This document shows, piece by piece, positions 48,345 to 57,024 of a stretch of 64,000 bases of DNA (position 1 is the first letter of the stretch; every line of letters begins with the position of its first letter). Under the pieces are notes generated by a model, which was given only the letters and a program-made list of their open reading frames with translations, ran no database searches and had not been told where the DNA came from. The DNA comes from Candidatus Tectimicrobiota bacterium (GTDB lineage Bacteria; Tectomicrobia; Entotheonellia; Entotheonellales; Entotheonellaceae), in contig BPKO01000004.1 of assembly GCA_026005175.1 (NCBI GenBank), positions 186,001 to 250,000 on the forward strand, written 5' to 3'. Both the position numbers and the translations under genes were made by a program.

Positions 48345-49205
48345 ATGTGGCCTTTCCAGCGCCGAAAACACCCTGCCGATCCCCATCTGGCCTTTCAGGG
48401 GACGGTCGACGCCTGGCTGCGTCGCCCGCGCGACGGCCGCACGGCGCTGCTGCCTCCCGCCGCAAGGCAAGAAGTACCCCAGCCGGCCACGGCGGCCGAC
48501 GGCTGCATCCGCAACGAACAGGACGACACGCCGCTGGTGCTGATTCCAGAAGGCACGTTCCTGGCTGGGGAAGGACGCCAGGAGGTGTACTTGCCGGCTT
48601 TCTACCTCGCCCTGCATCCGGTGACCAACGCCCAGTACAAGCGCTTTATCGAGGCCACCGGGCACCGGCCACCCGACCAGAGCGACTACGGTGACCCTGT
48701 GTGGCGCGGGCGCGACTTCCCCCCTGCCCTGGCCGACCACCCGGTGGTGTGCGTGAGTTGGGAGGATGCCGAGGCTTACTGCCGCTGGGCGGGGCTGCGC
48801 CTGCCCAGCGAGCTGGAGTGGGAAAAAGGCGCCCGCGGCCTCGACGGCCGCCGGTATCCCTGGGGCGACACTTGGCAGCCGCAGGGCTGCCGCTGGGCCG
48901 GCAACCGCGGTCAGGAGACCACCTGCAGCGTGTGGAGCTACCCCCAGGGCCGCAGTCCCTGGGGGCTGTACCACATGGCGGGCAACGTGCTGGAGTGGTG
49001 CGCCAGCGCCTACGTGACCGCAGAGCTCTCCCCGGAGGCCGCAAATGGCTTTAAGCCCGCCACTGCCCCCGGCGTGCGGGTGCTGCGCGGCGGCTCCTGG
49101 CGTACCGCCCATCCCGCCTTCTTGCGCTGCAGCGCCCGTCTTTTCAGCGAGGGAAGGCTGCGCTACGCCACCGTCGGCTTTCGCTGCGCCAAGACGGCTC
49201 CCTAA
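48345..49205 (+). CDS. FGE-sulfatase (SUMF1) fold protein
   Basis: 286 aa. ATG 48345 (AGAGGA upstream) preferred; an ATG at 48324 would add seven residues. The FGE-fold runs from about 65: [75 protein letters not shown], and the NVLEWCAS block, then [10 protein letters not shown]. True formylglycine-generating enzymes need two Cys in the last motif; here one is retained (FLRCSAR) but the other is replaced by Pro. It is therefore probably not a sulfatase activator. Second gene of the sigma-54 unit. Confidence 0.85.
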   Translation: MWPFQRRKHPADPHLAFQGTVDAWLRRPRDGRTALLPPAARQEVPQPATAADGCIRNEQDDTPLVLIPEGTFLAGEGRQEVYLPAFYLALHPVTNAQYKRFIEATGHRPPDQSDYGDPVWRGRDFPPALADHPVVCVSWEDAEAYCRWAGLRLPSELEWEKGARGLDGRRYPWGDTWQPQGCRWAGNRGQETTCSVWSYPQGRSPWGLYHMAGNVLEWCASAYVTAELSPEAANGFKPATAPGVRVLRGGSWRTAHPAFLRCSARLFSEGRLRYATVGFRCAKTAP

Positions 49206-49223
49206 ACCGCCTGGAGTTCCGGC

Positions 49224-50747
49224 ATGTACCTTGAGTTCTACGAGCTGCACAAAGCGCCGTTTCACATCACCCCCGACCCCGAGTTCCTCTTTCTCAGTCC
49301 CAGCCACAAAGCAGCGCTGGGTGCGATCATTTACGGCATCGAGGAGCGCCAGGGCTTTGTGGCCATCACCGGCGAGGTGGGCCTGGGCAAAACCACCCTT
49401 TTGCGCTCGTACCTCGAGCGCGTCGATCCGCGCACGCTGAAGACCATTTACATTTTCAACGCCAACATTGCCTTTCCCGAGCTGCTTAGGCTCGTTGCCC
49501 GCGAGTTTGGCCTAGAGGCCGAGGGCGAGGACCCCTTTGCCCTGCTGCAGCGGCTGCAGCAGGCCCTGGTCGAGGAATACCAGCGCGGGCGCAACGTTGC
49601 CCTCATCATCGACGAGGCGCAGAACATGCCCGTCGAGACGCTGGAAAACCTGCGCCTGCTGTCCAACCTGGAGACGGCCACCGAAAAGCTGCTGCAAATC
49701 GTGCTGGTGGGCCAGCCCGAGCTGGAACACAAGCTGGCACGGAGCGAGCTGCGCCAGCTCAAGCAGCGCATTGTCATCCACGCCACCCTGCAGCCGCTGA
49801 CCCCGGAGGAAAGCCTGGCTTACATCCGCCATCGCCTGGCCAAAGTGACCACCAGCCCCACGCCCATTTTTAGCAAGCGGGCCCTCAAGTGCATCGTCGA
49901 GCACGCCCGCGGCACCCCGCGCCTGCTCAACATCCTGTGCACCAACGCCTTGATTGCCGGCTTTGGCTACCGCCAGCGGCCCATTCGCGCGCGCACCGTG
50001 CGCCAGGTCATAGCCGAGCTGGAGGGCCGCCGCCTGCCACGCCGCGCCTGGGCCGTGGCGGCGACCGCCGCCGGCGTGCTGCTGGCGGCGGGCCTCTTTT
50101 GGGCCTCGCCCTACCGGCCGCTGCTGCTGTCGCGCTTTTCTTCTTCGCCGGCGGCCACCCTGCGGGACCTCTACAGTGCGCTGCCGCAAGTGACGCAAAA
50201 AATGCGCCACAAGCTGCTGCCGCAGGCGCCTTCTGCTCCCGACAACGGTGCCACCTCGCCACTCCCCACCGGCAACGGGCACCGCCAGACGGTGGCCCCT
50301 GCTCCCGCGGCTTACCTGGCCCCCTTGCCGGCGCCGCCGGCGGCGGAGAGCACGCCGCCGCCCGGCGACCCTGAAGCCTCCCCGGCAGCGATCGCCACCC
50401 TGCCGGCACCCCCGGCGTCGCCGGCAGAGCCCCCGGCGCCCCCCGCGCCGCCAGGAGAGCCGTCGGTACCGCCCATCGCCCTCCCGGCTCCGGCGGCCGC
50501 GCCCCCGCCCGCCGCAGAGAGCCCCTCTCCCAGCCCGCCGCCCGCGGCTCCCGGCCGCCGCTTTCCGGTGCTACACACGGCGCAGAAAGGAGACTACGTC
50601 TCCAAGCTGGCCAAAGTCATATACGGCTATACCGACGACGCCCTCATTGCCTGGATTGCCAAGCACAACCCCCACCTCAAGGACATCAACCACATCGAGG
50701 TGGGCGACGTCATTCTCTTTCCGGCACCGGAGAGCCCAAGAGAATAG
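49224..50747 (+). CDS. ExeA/GspA-like AAA ATPase with C-terminal LysM-like domain
   Basis: 507 aa. Residues 1-270 are an ExeA/GspA-type AAA ATPase: MYLEFYELHKAPFHITPDPEF, Walker A GEVGLGKTT (about 50-58), Walker B ALIIDEAQNM, sensor VGQPELE. One transmembrane helix is near 275-295, then a Pro/Ala-rich periplasmic linker (about 330-450), then a LysM-like domain (LHTAQKGDYVSKLAKVIYG, INHIEVGDVILFP) that could hold peptidoglycan. In ExeAB the ATPase helps a secretin cross the cell wall. It follows the FGE-fold gene by 18 bases and is sigma-54 driven. Confidence 0.9.
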   Translation: MYLEFYELHKAPFHITPDPEFLFLSPSHKAALGAIIYGIEERQGFVAITGEVGLGKTTLLRSYLERVDPRTLKTIYIFNANIAFPELLRLVAREFGLEAEGEDPFALLQRLQQALVEEYQRGRNVALIIDEAQNMPVETLENLRLLSNLETATEKLLQIVLVGQPELEHKLARSELRQLKQRIVIHATLQPLTPEESLAYIRHRLAKVTTSPTPIFSKRALKCIVEHARGTPRLLNILCTNALIAGFGYRQRPIRARTVRQVIAELEGRRLPRRAWAVAATAAGVLLAAGLFWASPYRPLLLSRFSSSPAATLRDLYSALPQVTQKMRHKLLPQAPSAPDNGATSPLPTGNGHRQTVAPAPAAYLAPLPAPPAAESTPPPGDPEASPAAIATLPAPPASPAEPPAPPAPPGEPSVPPIALPAPAAAPPPAAESPSPSPPPAAPGRRFPVLHTAQKGDYVSKLAKVIYGYTDDALIAWIAKHNPHLKDINHIEVGDVILFPAPESPRE

Positions 50748-50751
50748 GCGC

Positions 50752-51429
50752 TTAGCCCTCCAGGTCGGGCGGCGGGGCCACGCCGTGGGCGCGGCAGAAG
50801 GCCAGCAGCTCTTCGGTTGAGTGGACTTTCTTGTAGCGGGCGCCGCGGGCGCCACGCACCCGCGCCGCGCAGGAAGGCCAGTCGTCATCTACCGCCACCT
50901 GCCCGCCGACAAGACTCACGTAGCGCACGCGAGACCCTTGGTCAGCAGGGGCGGGAGAACCTGCCTCGCGGCAAACGAGCGGCAGGGGTTTGCCGCGGGC
51001 AAAGGCGCGGGCAATGGCGTCAACGCGCGCGTTGTGGGCGTCGCCGCGGTGGCCCGGCACATAGCGCCAGGAAAAGCCCGGACGGTTGAGCTGCGCCAGC
51101 GCTTGCCACAGCTCGCGGTTCTTGACCGGCGTTCCCACTTTGGTCTTCCAGCCGCGCCGCTGCCACTGGGGCAGCCAGCGGGTCAGGCCGTCGAGCAAGT
51201 AGCGGCTGTCGGTGTAAATGACTGCCTGCGGCACCTCGCCTAGGCGCCGCAGGGCCTCGATGGCCGCCTGCAACTCCATGCGGTTGTTGGTGGTTGCCGC
51301 CGCCGCCCCGCCCCACTCGCAGATGCGGCCGTCGGGGTAAAGAATGCGCACCCCCCAGCCGCCGGGGCCCGGATTGCCCAGGCAGGCCCCATCGGTGTAA
51401 ACTACCGGAATCGCCTCCTGCTTGCCCAT
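50752..51429 (-). CDS. rnhA: Ribonuclease HI with C-terminal viroplasmin-like domain
   Basis: 225 aa from ATG 51429. Residues 8-148 are RNase HI, with the four acidic residues at Asp13 (YTDGACLGNP), Glu52 (NRMELQAA), Asp74 (YTDSRYL) and Asp137, plus His127 in GHRGDAHN. It degrades RNA in RNA-DNA hybrids. Residues about 169-214 (VSLVGGQVAV, WPSCAARVRGARGARYKKVH) look like the viroplasmin/hybrid-binding domain that eukaryotic RNase H1 carries at its N-terminus; here it is at the C-terminus. It ends 4 bases after exeA's stop, convergently. Confidence 0.9.
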   Translation of the reverse strand: MGKQEAIPVVYTDGACLGNPGPGGWGVRILYPDGRICEWGGAAAATTNNRMELQAAIEALRRLGEVPQAVIYTDSRYLLDGLTRWLPQWQRRGWKTKVGTPVKNRELWQALAQLNRPGFSWRYVPGHRGDAHNARVDAIARAFARGKPLPLVCREAGSPAPADQGSRVRYVSLVGGQVAVDDDWPSCAARVRGARGARYKKVHSTEELLAFCRAHGVAPPPDLEG

Positions 51430-51510
51430 TCCCTTCTCCCTGGCACGGTCATCCAGACTCTGAAATAATACCCCTGCCCCGCCTGGGCGGGAAGGCAGGA
51501 GGAGCGGCCC

Positions 51511-52824
51511 ATGCGCGCGTTTCTGGATGCCTACTTTGGCCTTCGCGCCGCCGGTACCACGGTGCGCCGCGAGGTGCTGGCTGGCTGTACCACTTTTCTC
51601 ACCATGGCCTACATCATCATCGTCAACCCGGCGATTCTGGAAGCCGCCGGCATCCCCAAAGGGCCGTCTACCGTGGCCACCATTCTCACCGCTTTCCTGG
51701 GCACCCTGCTCATGGCCCTTTACGCCCGGCGGCCCTTTGCCATTGCCCCTTACATGGGCGAAAACGCCTTTATTGCCTACACCGTGGTGGGGGTGCTGGG
51801 CTACCCGTGGCAGACGGCGCTGGGGGCCGTTTTTATCGGCGGTGCGCTCTTCGTGCTGCTTACCGTGCTGCGCATCCGCACCTGGTTCGTGCAGGCCATC
51901 CCTGCTTCGCTCAAGTACGCCTTTGCCGTGGGCATCGGGCTCTTTCTCACCCTCATCGGCCTGGTCAATACCGGTATCGTCACCGTGGGCGTGCCCGGCG
52001 CGCCGCTCAAAGTGGGCATGCTGACCAGCGCCCCGGTGCTGCTGGCCATTGTTGGCCTGCTGGGCACCAGCTTGCTGCTGGCGCGGCGCGTGCCCGGGGC
52101 GCTGCTGTGCGGCATTTTGGGCACCACGCTGCTGGGCTACCTCAGCGGGGTGACGCCGCCGCCCTCGCGCCTCACCGGCCTGCCCCCCGCTCTGAGCCCC
52201 ATTTTCCTGAAACTCGACGTGATGGGGGCGCTCACCTGGGGCTTTTTCCCGGTGATTCTCACCGTCTTCATCATGGACTTCGTCGACACCATGGGCACCC
52301 TCATCGGCCTGGCGGCGCGCGCCAACTTTCTCGACGACAAGGGCAACCTGCCCGAGATCGAAAAGCCGATGCTCTCGGACGCCCTGGCCACGGTGGTGGG
52401 GGCGCTGCTGGGCACCACCACCAGCGGCACCTACATCGAATCGGCGGCCGGCATTGCCGCCGGCGGCCGCACCGGCCTGACGGCGCTCGTCACCGCGGTG
52501 CTCTTTCTCCTGGGCCTCTTCTTCGCTCCGTTTCTGACCAGCGTGCCGGCCTACGCCTACGGGCCAGCCCTCATCCTCGTGGGCTGCCTCATGCTCGGCG
52601 TGGTGCAGCACCTGGACTTCCACGACCCCACCGAGCTCATCCCGGCTTTTGTCACCATCGCCCTTATGGTGTTCACGTACAACCTGGGCATCGGCATCAC
52701 CGCCGGCTTTGTCGTCTATCCCCTGCTCAAAGCCTGTACCGGCCGCGCCCGCGAGGTCCACCCCGGCCTCTGGGGCCTCGGCGCCCTGTCGCTGCTTTTT
52801 TACGTCTTTTACCCTTACCACTGA
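51511..52824 (+). CDS. NCS2 family nucleobase permease (guanine/hypoxanthine-type)
   Basis: 437-aa membrane transporter with about 12-14 helices. It shows the AzgA/PbuG subfamily start (FLDAYFGLRAAGTTVRREVLAGCTTFLTMAYIIIVNP), the GENAFIAYTVV block of TM3, FIMDFVDTMGTLIGL and TTTSGTYIESAAGIAAGGRTGLTA. It imports purine bases with protons. AGGAGG precedes ATG 51511. It is divergent from rnhA. Confidence 0.93.
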   Translation: MRAFLDAYFGLRAAGTTVRREVLAGCTTFLTMAYIIIVNPAILEAAGIPKGPSTVATILTAFLGTLLMALYARRPFAIAPYMGENAFIAYTVVGVLGYPWQTALGAVFIGGALFVLLTVLRIRTWFVQAIPASLKYAFAVGIGLFLTLIGLVNTGIVTVGVPGAPLKVGMLTSAPVLLAIVGLLGTSLLLARRVPGALLCGILGTTLLGYLSGVTPPPSRLTGLPPALSPIFLKLDVMGALTWGFFPVILTVFIMDFVDTMGTLIGLAARANFLDDKGNLPEIEKPMLSDALATVVGALLGTTTSGTYIESAAGIAAGGRTGLTALVTAVLFLLGLFFAPFLTSVPAYAYGPALILVGCLMLGVVQHLDFHDPTELIPAFVTIALMVFTYNLGIGITAGFVVYPLLKACTGRAREVHPGLWGLGALSLLFYVFYPYH

Positions 52825-52942
52825 AGCGACGCTGCGGCTTGCAGACGGGCGCCGGAGCAGGTACCTTGAAGCATCACCCGTATGGCAACCGGCGCGCGTG
52901 GCCCGGGGGTTGCGTGCGCAGTGACGGAGGAGGACAAGCGCG

Positions 52943-53275
52943 ATGACCCAACCTGTGACCCTGACGGCAGACAACTTCGACGCCGAGGTCTTGCAGTCCC
53001 CGCTGCCCGTGCTGGTGGACTTCTGGGCGCCGTGGTGCGGCCCTTGCCGCATGGTGGCGCCGGTGGTGGAAGAGCTGGCGGCGACGTATGCCGGGCGGCT
53101 GAAAGTGGGCAAGCTCAACGTCGACGACCACCCCGAAGTGGCGCAGCGCTACGGCATCAGCGGCATTCCGGCGCTGTTTTTCTTCCACAAGGGGGAAGTG
53201 GTGGACACGGTCATCGGCGCCGTGCCCAAGAGCGTGCTGCAAAAGCACGCCGAAGACGTCCTCAGCCGCGCCTGA
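52943..53275 (+). CDS. trxA: Thioredoxin
   Basis: 110-aa thiol reductase. Active site WCGPC at 31-35 in FWAPWCGPCRMVAP, cis-proline region GISGIPALFFF, and the C-terminal helix are standard. It reduces cytosolic disulfides with thioredoxin reductase. AGGAGGA lies upstream of ATG 52943. The 119-base gap from the permease holds no clear site. It converges with pdxH. Confidence 0.97.
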   Translation: MTQPVTLTADNFDAEVLQSPLPVLVDFWAPWCGPCRMVAPVVEELAATYAGRLKVGKLNVDDHPEVAQRYGISGIPALFFFHKGEVVDTVIGAVPKSVLQKHAEDVLSRA

Positions 53276-53283
53276 GCCCGCCC

Positions 53284-53889
53284 TTAGGGCACCAGGAGCT
53301 GGCAGCGCCAGCCCTGCGGGGTGCGCAGGCACAGGCGTCGCTCGTGCAGCAAGTCGGCAGGCGAGCCGTGCCAGAGCTCGACTTCGGTGGGCACCAGGTA
53401 GACGCCGCGCAGCGTCTCGGGCAAAGGCACGGCCTCGGGGTCGGGATAGCGCTGCTGCAGAGCGGCAATGCCTTGCAGGAGCGCGTCGCGGGAAGGGAGG
53501 GGCTGGCTCTGGCCGCGGAAGGCCCCGTAGTAGTGCTCGAGCAGCTTTGAGGCATACCCTTTGCGCGCCCAGTACGCTTGCAGGCGTGCTGGCGGCATGG
53601 GCACCACCGGGCCAAAAATGCGGTACTGGCGCTGCACGCTGCGCCAAAGAAGCAGCAGGGCGGCTTCGCCGCGGGCGCTGAGCTGCTGCCACTTGGGACT
53701 GGTGGCGTTGAGCAGCAAGGCAACGCCCTGGGCGTCGATGTCCCGCAGCACCAGGGCGCGCATCGCCGGCCGCCCCTCTGCCGTCACCGTGGCCAAAAAG
53801 CACACGTCGGCGTAGGCATCGCCGCGCCGGCGGGCTTCCTCCCAAGCGGCGGCGATTTCTGCCAGCGGCTCCGGCGCCGCTTCGCCCAC
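53284..53889 (-). CDS. pdxH: Pyridoxamine 5'-phosphate oxidase family protein, PdxH-like
   Basis: 201-aa FMN split-barrel enzyme. AMRALVLRDIDAQGVALLLNATSPKW, QYRIFGPVVPM and the C-terminal VELWHGSPADLLHER block match PdxH, which converts pyridoxine/pyridoxamine phosphate to PLP using O2. The last residues (RCQLLVP) are the usual end. It lies 3 bases after the PAC2 gene's stop, so they are co-transcribed. Length is near the family's about 210 aa. Confidence 0.9.
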   Translation of the reverse strand: MGEAAPEPLAEIAAAWEEARRRGDAYADVCFLATVTAEGRPAMRALVLRDIDAQGVALLLNATSPKWQQLSARGEAALLLLWRSVQRQYRIFGPVVPMPPARLQAYWARKGYASKLLEHYYGAFRGQSQPLPSRDALLQGIAALQQRYPDPEAVPLPETLRGVYLVPTEVELWHGSPADLLHERRLCLRTPQGWRCQLLVP

Positions 53890-53892
53890 CCC

Positions 53893-54774
53893 TTATTCCT
53901 CCTGGCGGCCGCGGCGCTGTTCGCGCAGGAAGCGCTCGAACTGCTCGGCCAGCTCCTCGCCGCTCACCGTCCTTTCTGGGGGTCGCTGCCGCTGCTGGCG
54001 CGCGGCGCGCCGCTCGAGTTCGCGCACGTGCGCCGCCACTTTGGGGTCCTTGGCAATTGCTCTGGCAACCCGCGCTTCGAAGGCCCTCGCCTCGCGCTCC
54101 AGCTGCGGGAAGTGGGCCGGCAAGCCGACGAGCGCCATGGCCCGCTGCACCAGGGCGAGGATGCCGATGGGGTTAGGGGTGGTGGTGATGTAGTAGGGCA
54201 TGTTGGCCCACAGGCTGGCGGCCGGCAGCCCCTGGCGGCGCAGGGTGTCGTGCAGCACCCCCACCATGCCCGTGGGGCCCTCGTAGCGCGAGCCGCTGCC
54301 CAGCCCCAGGCGCGCCGCCAGCTGCGGGTCGGTGGCCGAGCCCGAAAAGGCCACCGGCGCCGAGTAAAGCACGTCGGCCCACAGCGCCGCCAGGGTGATG
54401 GTCTGGTAGACCTGGCAGCGGCGGATGAGCTCGACGATGAGCCCCACAAACGTGCGCCACTTCAGGTGGGGCTCGACACCCACCGCGATGATGATGTCGT
54501 GCGCCAGCGCCGGCTGCTGGCTGTAGAAGAACTCGTTGCCCGGCCAGACGATTTCGCGCTCGCCGGCGGCGTTATAGAGCGCCTGCGGCCGCAGCTCGCT
54601 AAAGCAGTAAAACTCCTCGGGGTCGATCCAGGCAAAGCGCTGGGCCTGCAGGTGCTCGACGAGAAAGCGCCCGGCGGCCGTCGACACCTCGGCGGCGTCG
54701 CTCCAGCCGGCAAAGGTGAGAAACAGGTAAGGCTGGCGCAGGCTCGGCAGCTGCTCAAAGCGTAAGGCATCCAT
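53893..54774 (-). CDS. PAC2 (proteasome assembly chaperone 2) family protein
   Basis: 293-aa PAC2-fold protein. Typical blocks are YLFLTFAGWSDAAEVSTAAGRFLVEHL, WPGNEFFYSQ, DIIIAVGVEPHLKW, GPTGMVGVLHDTL and ASLWANMPYYITTTPNP. In actinobacteria and archaea the family assists proteasome assembly, but no proteasome gene is seen here and bacterial homologues often lack any. The C-terminal 70 residues are a charged coil (ELERRAARQQRQRPPERTVS). pdxH follows after 3 bases. Confidence 0.88.
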   Translation of the reverse strand: MDALRFEQLPSLRQPYLFLTFAGWSDAAEVSTAAGRFLVEHLQAQRFAWIDPEEFYCFSELRPQALYNAAGEREIVWPGNEFFYSQQPALAHDIIIAVGVEPHLKWRTFVGLIVELIRRCQVYQTITLAALWADVLYSAPVAFSGSATDPQLAARLGLGSGSRYEGPTGMVGVLHDTLRRQGLPAASLWANMPYYITTTPNPIGILALVQRAMALVGLPAHFPQLEREARAFEARVARAIAKDPKVAAHVRELERRAARQQRQRPPERTVSGEELAEQFERFLREQRRGRQEE

Positions 54775-54832
54775 GGCATGTCCTTTCTGTGGTCAAGCGG
54801 GAAGAGCCGGGCTCTCCCGTGGCGCGCCGTCT

Positions 54833-55711
54833 CTAGCCCGTCTCCTTGAGGAAGTCGCGCACCAGGCGCAGGAACTCCTCGAGGCGGTCGTGGTGTACCC
54901 AGTGGCCGGCGCCGGGCACGTTGACGCAGCGCGCGTTCTGAAAGGCGCTGGCGCGTCCGTCCAGCAGCGGATCGGACGCCCAACTCTCGGTGCCCCGCAG
55001 CAAGAGCGTGGGGCAGGTAATGCGCCGCCAGAGGCTTTTGGCCTCTTCGAGGTTGAACTCATAAGGCGAGTGCGCCCGCACGTAGTTGTCGAACTTCCAG
55101 GTATAGGTGCCGTCCTCGTTGCGGTACGTGCCGTGCACGGTGAGGTGCCAGGCCTGCTCGGCCGTCAGCCGCGGGTTGGCTTCCTGCATGCGCTGCACCG
55201 CCGCTTCCAGGGTGGGGTAGCGCCGCGGGTGGCGGCCGGCAAAGGCGCGCATTTGGGCGATCCACTGCTGCATGCGCTGGTGCGCCGGACCGCGCCGCAG
55301 CTGCTCCAGCGGCGGCCCCAGCCCCTCGATGGCCACCAGCTGCTTGACGCGCTCGGGGTAAATGCCGCTGTACTGGCAGGCAATGGCCCCGCCCAGGGAG
55401 TGGCCGATGAGGACGATGGGAAAGAGCTGCAGCTGCTCGAGCAGCTGCGCAATGTCGAGCACGTAATCGATGAGGGCGTACTGGCTGCCGCGCGCCCACT
55501 CCGAGTCGCCGTGACCGCGCAGGTCCGGGGCAATGATGTGGTAGTCCTCGCGCAGCGCCAGCGCCACCCAGTCCCAGCTGCGCGCGTGGTCCCGACCGCC
55601 GTGGATGAGCAGCATGGGAGGCTTGTGGGCATTGCCCCAGTCGACGTAGTGCAGCTTGAGCCGCTGCGAGTAGTAGTAGTGCGACGTCGGTCCCACCACG
55701 TGTTCGGCCAT
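54833..55711 (-). CDS. Alpha/beta hydrolase
   Basis: 292 aa from ATG 55711, which overlaps the upstream stop by one base (TGATG). Classic fold: LLIHGGRDHARSWDWVA (oxyanion), PDLRGHGDSEW, nucleophile elbow IGHSLGGAIA, acid near LLLRGTESWASDPL, and histidine in VPGAGHWVHHDRLEEF. Likely an esterase or C-C hydrolase. Between it and the PAC2 gene is a 58-base gap. The frame is open much further upstream, but that overlaps the phosphatase gene. Confidence 0.9.
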   Translation of the reverse strand: MAEHVVGPTSHYYYSQRLKLHYVDWGNAHKPPMLLIHGGRDHARSWDWVALALREDYHIIAPDLRGHGDSEWARGSQYALIDYVLDIAQLLEQLQLFPIVLIGHSLGGAIACQYSGIYPERVKQLVAIEGLGPPLEQLRRGPAHQRMQQWIAQMRAFAGRHPRRYPTLEAAVQRMQEANPRLTAEQAWHLTVHGTYRNEDGTYTWKFDNYVRAHSPYEFNLEEAKSLWRRITCPTLLLRGTESWASDPLLDGRASAFQNARCVNVPGAGHWVHHDRLEEFLRLVRDFLKETG

Positions 55712-56337
55712 CACCCTTCTCCCGCAGGCCGTCCCGTTTCGTCCAGCCCTTCCAGGTGGCAGACCTCGTTGAGGGTCACCACTTCCCACGCCCCCTCCTG
55801 CCAGGTGACGAGGGTCACCGAAGCATTGGCGATGTGGTACGCCGGCGGGCGCATGACGTCGAGCCCCAGCACGTGGCGCACGAAGAGATCGATCGCCTTG
55901 CCGTGGCTGACACAGAGCACCGTCTCGCCGGCGTGCTGCGCGGCCAGCGCCTCCATCTGGGCCACGATGCGCGCCTGCGTCTGCACCTGCGACTCGCCTC
56001 CTTCGGGCACGTACGTCGCCGGGTGCGCGCCCAAGGCCTGCAGGTGCGCGGCAAAGGCCGCCGCCGGCTGTCCTGCCCAGCGGCCCACGTGCCACTCGCG
56101 CAATCCCGGGCACAGCCGCACCGGCAGGCCCAAGTGGGCCCCGATGATGGCGGCCGTCTGCCGGGCGCGGGCGATGTCGCTGCTGTAGAGCACCTGAGGG
56201 CGCAGGCGGCGCAGGCGCTCGGCCACCCGCGCTGCCTGGCGCTCCCCGCGCGCGCTCAGCGGCACCGCCGTGTAGCCTTGAAAAATCCCTTTGGCATTAT
56301 ACTCCGTCTCGCCGTGTCGCACCAAAACGGCTTTCAT
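55711..56337 (-). CDS. Histidine phosphatase family protein (phosphoglycerate mutase-like)
   Basis: 208 aa from ATG 56337, overlapping the tmk stop as ATGA. Catalytic LVRHGETEYN is at the N-terminus, followed by LSARGERQAARVAERL, YSSDIARARQTA, the acid LREWHVGRWAG and the second histidine VLCVSHGKAIDLF. It belongs to the CobC/GpmB-type phosphatases; the substrate is not set. Part of a tight run tmk, phosphatase, hydrolase. Confidence 0.92.
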   Translation of the reverse strand: MKAVLVRHGETEYNAKGIFQGYTAVPLSARGERQAARVAERLRRLRPQVLYSSDIARARQTAAIIGAHLGLPVRLCPGLREWHVGRWAGQPAAAFAAHLQALGAHPATYVPEGGESQVQTQARIVAQMEALAAQHAGETVLCVSHGKAIDLFVRHVLGLDVMRPPAYHIANASVTLVTWQEGAWEVVTLNEVCHLEGLDETGRPAGEG

Positions 56338-56963
56338 TTCCCCTTCGTCCTTACACACTGCCCCTGCCGCGCCAGGAGCGCCTGCACCTGCGCCCACACC
56401 CGAGCGTGCACTTCTTCAGGCGGCAGCGTCCCCGGAATGCGCCGCAGGGTGGGAAAGTGCAGGCGGGCGAAGATCTCCTCTACCCGGCGCAGGTAGTCGA
56501 GCTCTTCAAAGGCGTCGCGCGGCCGCTGCAAGCGCTCGAGCCCCACTTCGGCCGGCACCTCCAGCAGGAGCACCAAGTCGGGCGGCGGGGCAAAGGCCTC
56601 GTTGCGCTTCTGGATGACCGCCGGGTCGTACCCCAGGGCGCCCTGGTAAGCCATGGTGGAAAAGTAGTAGCGGTCGAGCAGCACGATTTTGCCCTGCGCC
56701 AGGGCCGGCGCGATGTGGTGTTCCACGTTGTCGCGCCGGTCGGCCAGAAACCACTCGAGCTCCTGCGCGGCGCGCCGCCCTTGCGCGGCCAGCTGCCGAA
56801 TTTTCTGTCCCCAGGGGCCAGAGGAGGGCTCTTTCAGGCACACCACGTCGTAGCCGGCCTGCGCCAGGCGCGCGGCCAGCCGCTGCAGCTGCGTGGTTTT
56901 GCCGGCGCCGTCGAGGCCTTCAAAGACGATGAGCAGGCCGCGGCACCGGCGCCTTTCTGCCAT
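56334..56963 (-). CDS. tmk: Thymidylate kinase (dTMP kinase)
   Basis: 209-aa P-loop kinase making dTDP. FEGLDGAGKTTQ is the P-loop, with LDRYYFSTMAYQGA giving the DR(Y/H) substrate loop. LLLEVPAEVGLERLQRP is the Walker B/LID-side helix. ATG 56963 is chosen to give MAERRRCRGLLIVFEG. The LID has Arg residues. It heads the run that includes the phosphatase and hydrolase genes. Length equals the family norm. Confidence 0.95.
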   Translation of the reverse strand: MAERRRCRGLLIVFEGLDGAGKTTQLQRLAARLAQAGYDVVCLKEPSSGPWGQKIRQLAAQGRRAAQELEWFLADRRDNVEHHIAPALAQGKIVLLDRYYFSTMAYQGALGYDPAVIQKRNEAFAPPPDLVLLLEVPAEVGLERLQRPRDAFEELDYLRRVEEIFARLHFPTLRRIPGTLPPEEVHARVWAQVQALLARQGQCVRTKGK

Positions 56964-56997
56964 GCCCTTGCTCCTTGCGGTGCAGCGGTGGCATACT

Positions 56998-57014
56998 CTC
57001 CCGTGCAACGGGAG
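56998..57014 (+). promoter_or_regulatory. Short palindrome at the start of the small lipoprotein transcript
   Basis: Perfect CTCCCGT-GCA-ACGGGAG repeat. It includes the GGGAGG-type ribosome site of the lipoprotein gene and follows a possible promoter TTGCTC-N18-CATACT (56968-56997). It could be an operator or a leader hairpin that hides the ribosome site. Confidence 0.4.
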
Positions 57015-57024
57015 GCATCCGGGA

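Noticed and set aside
52825-52942. tRNA or riboswitch in the gap before trxA
   Set aside because: No cloverleaf or T-loop (GGTTCGA) pattern; the gap only shows a ribosome site.
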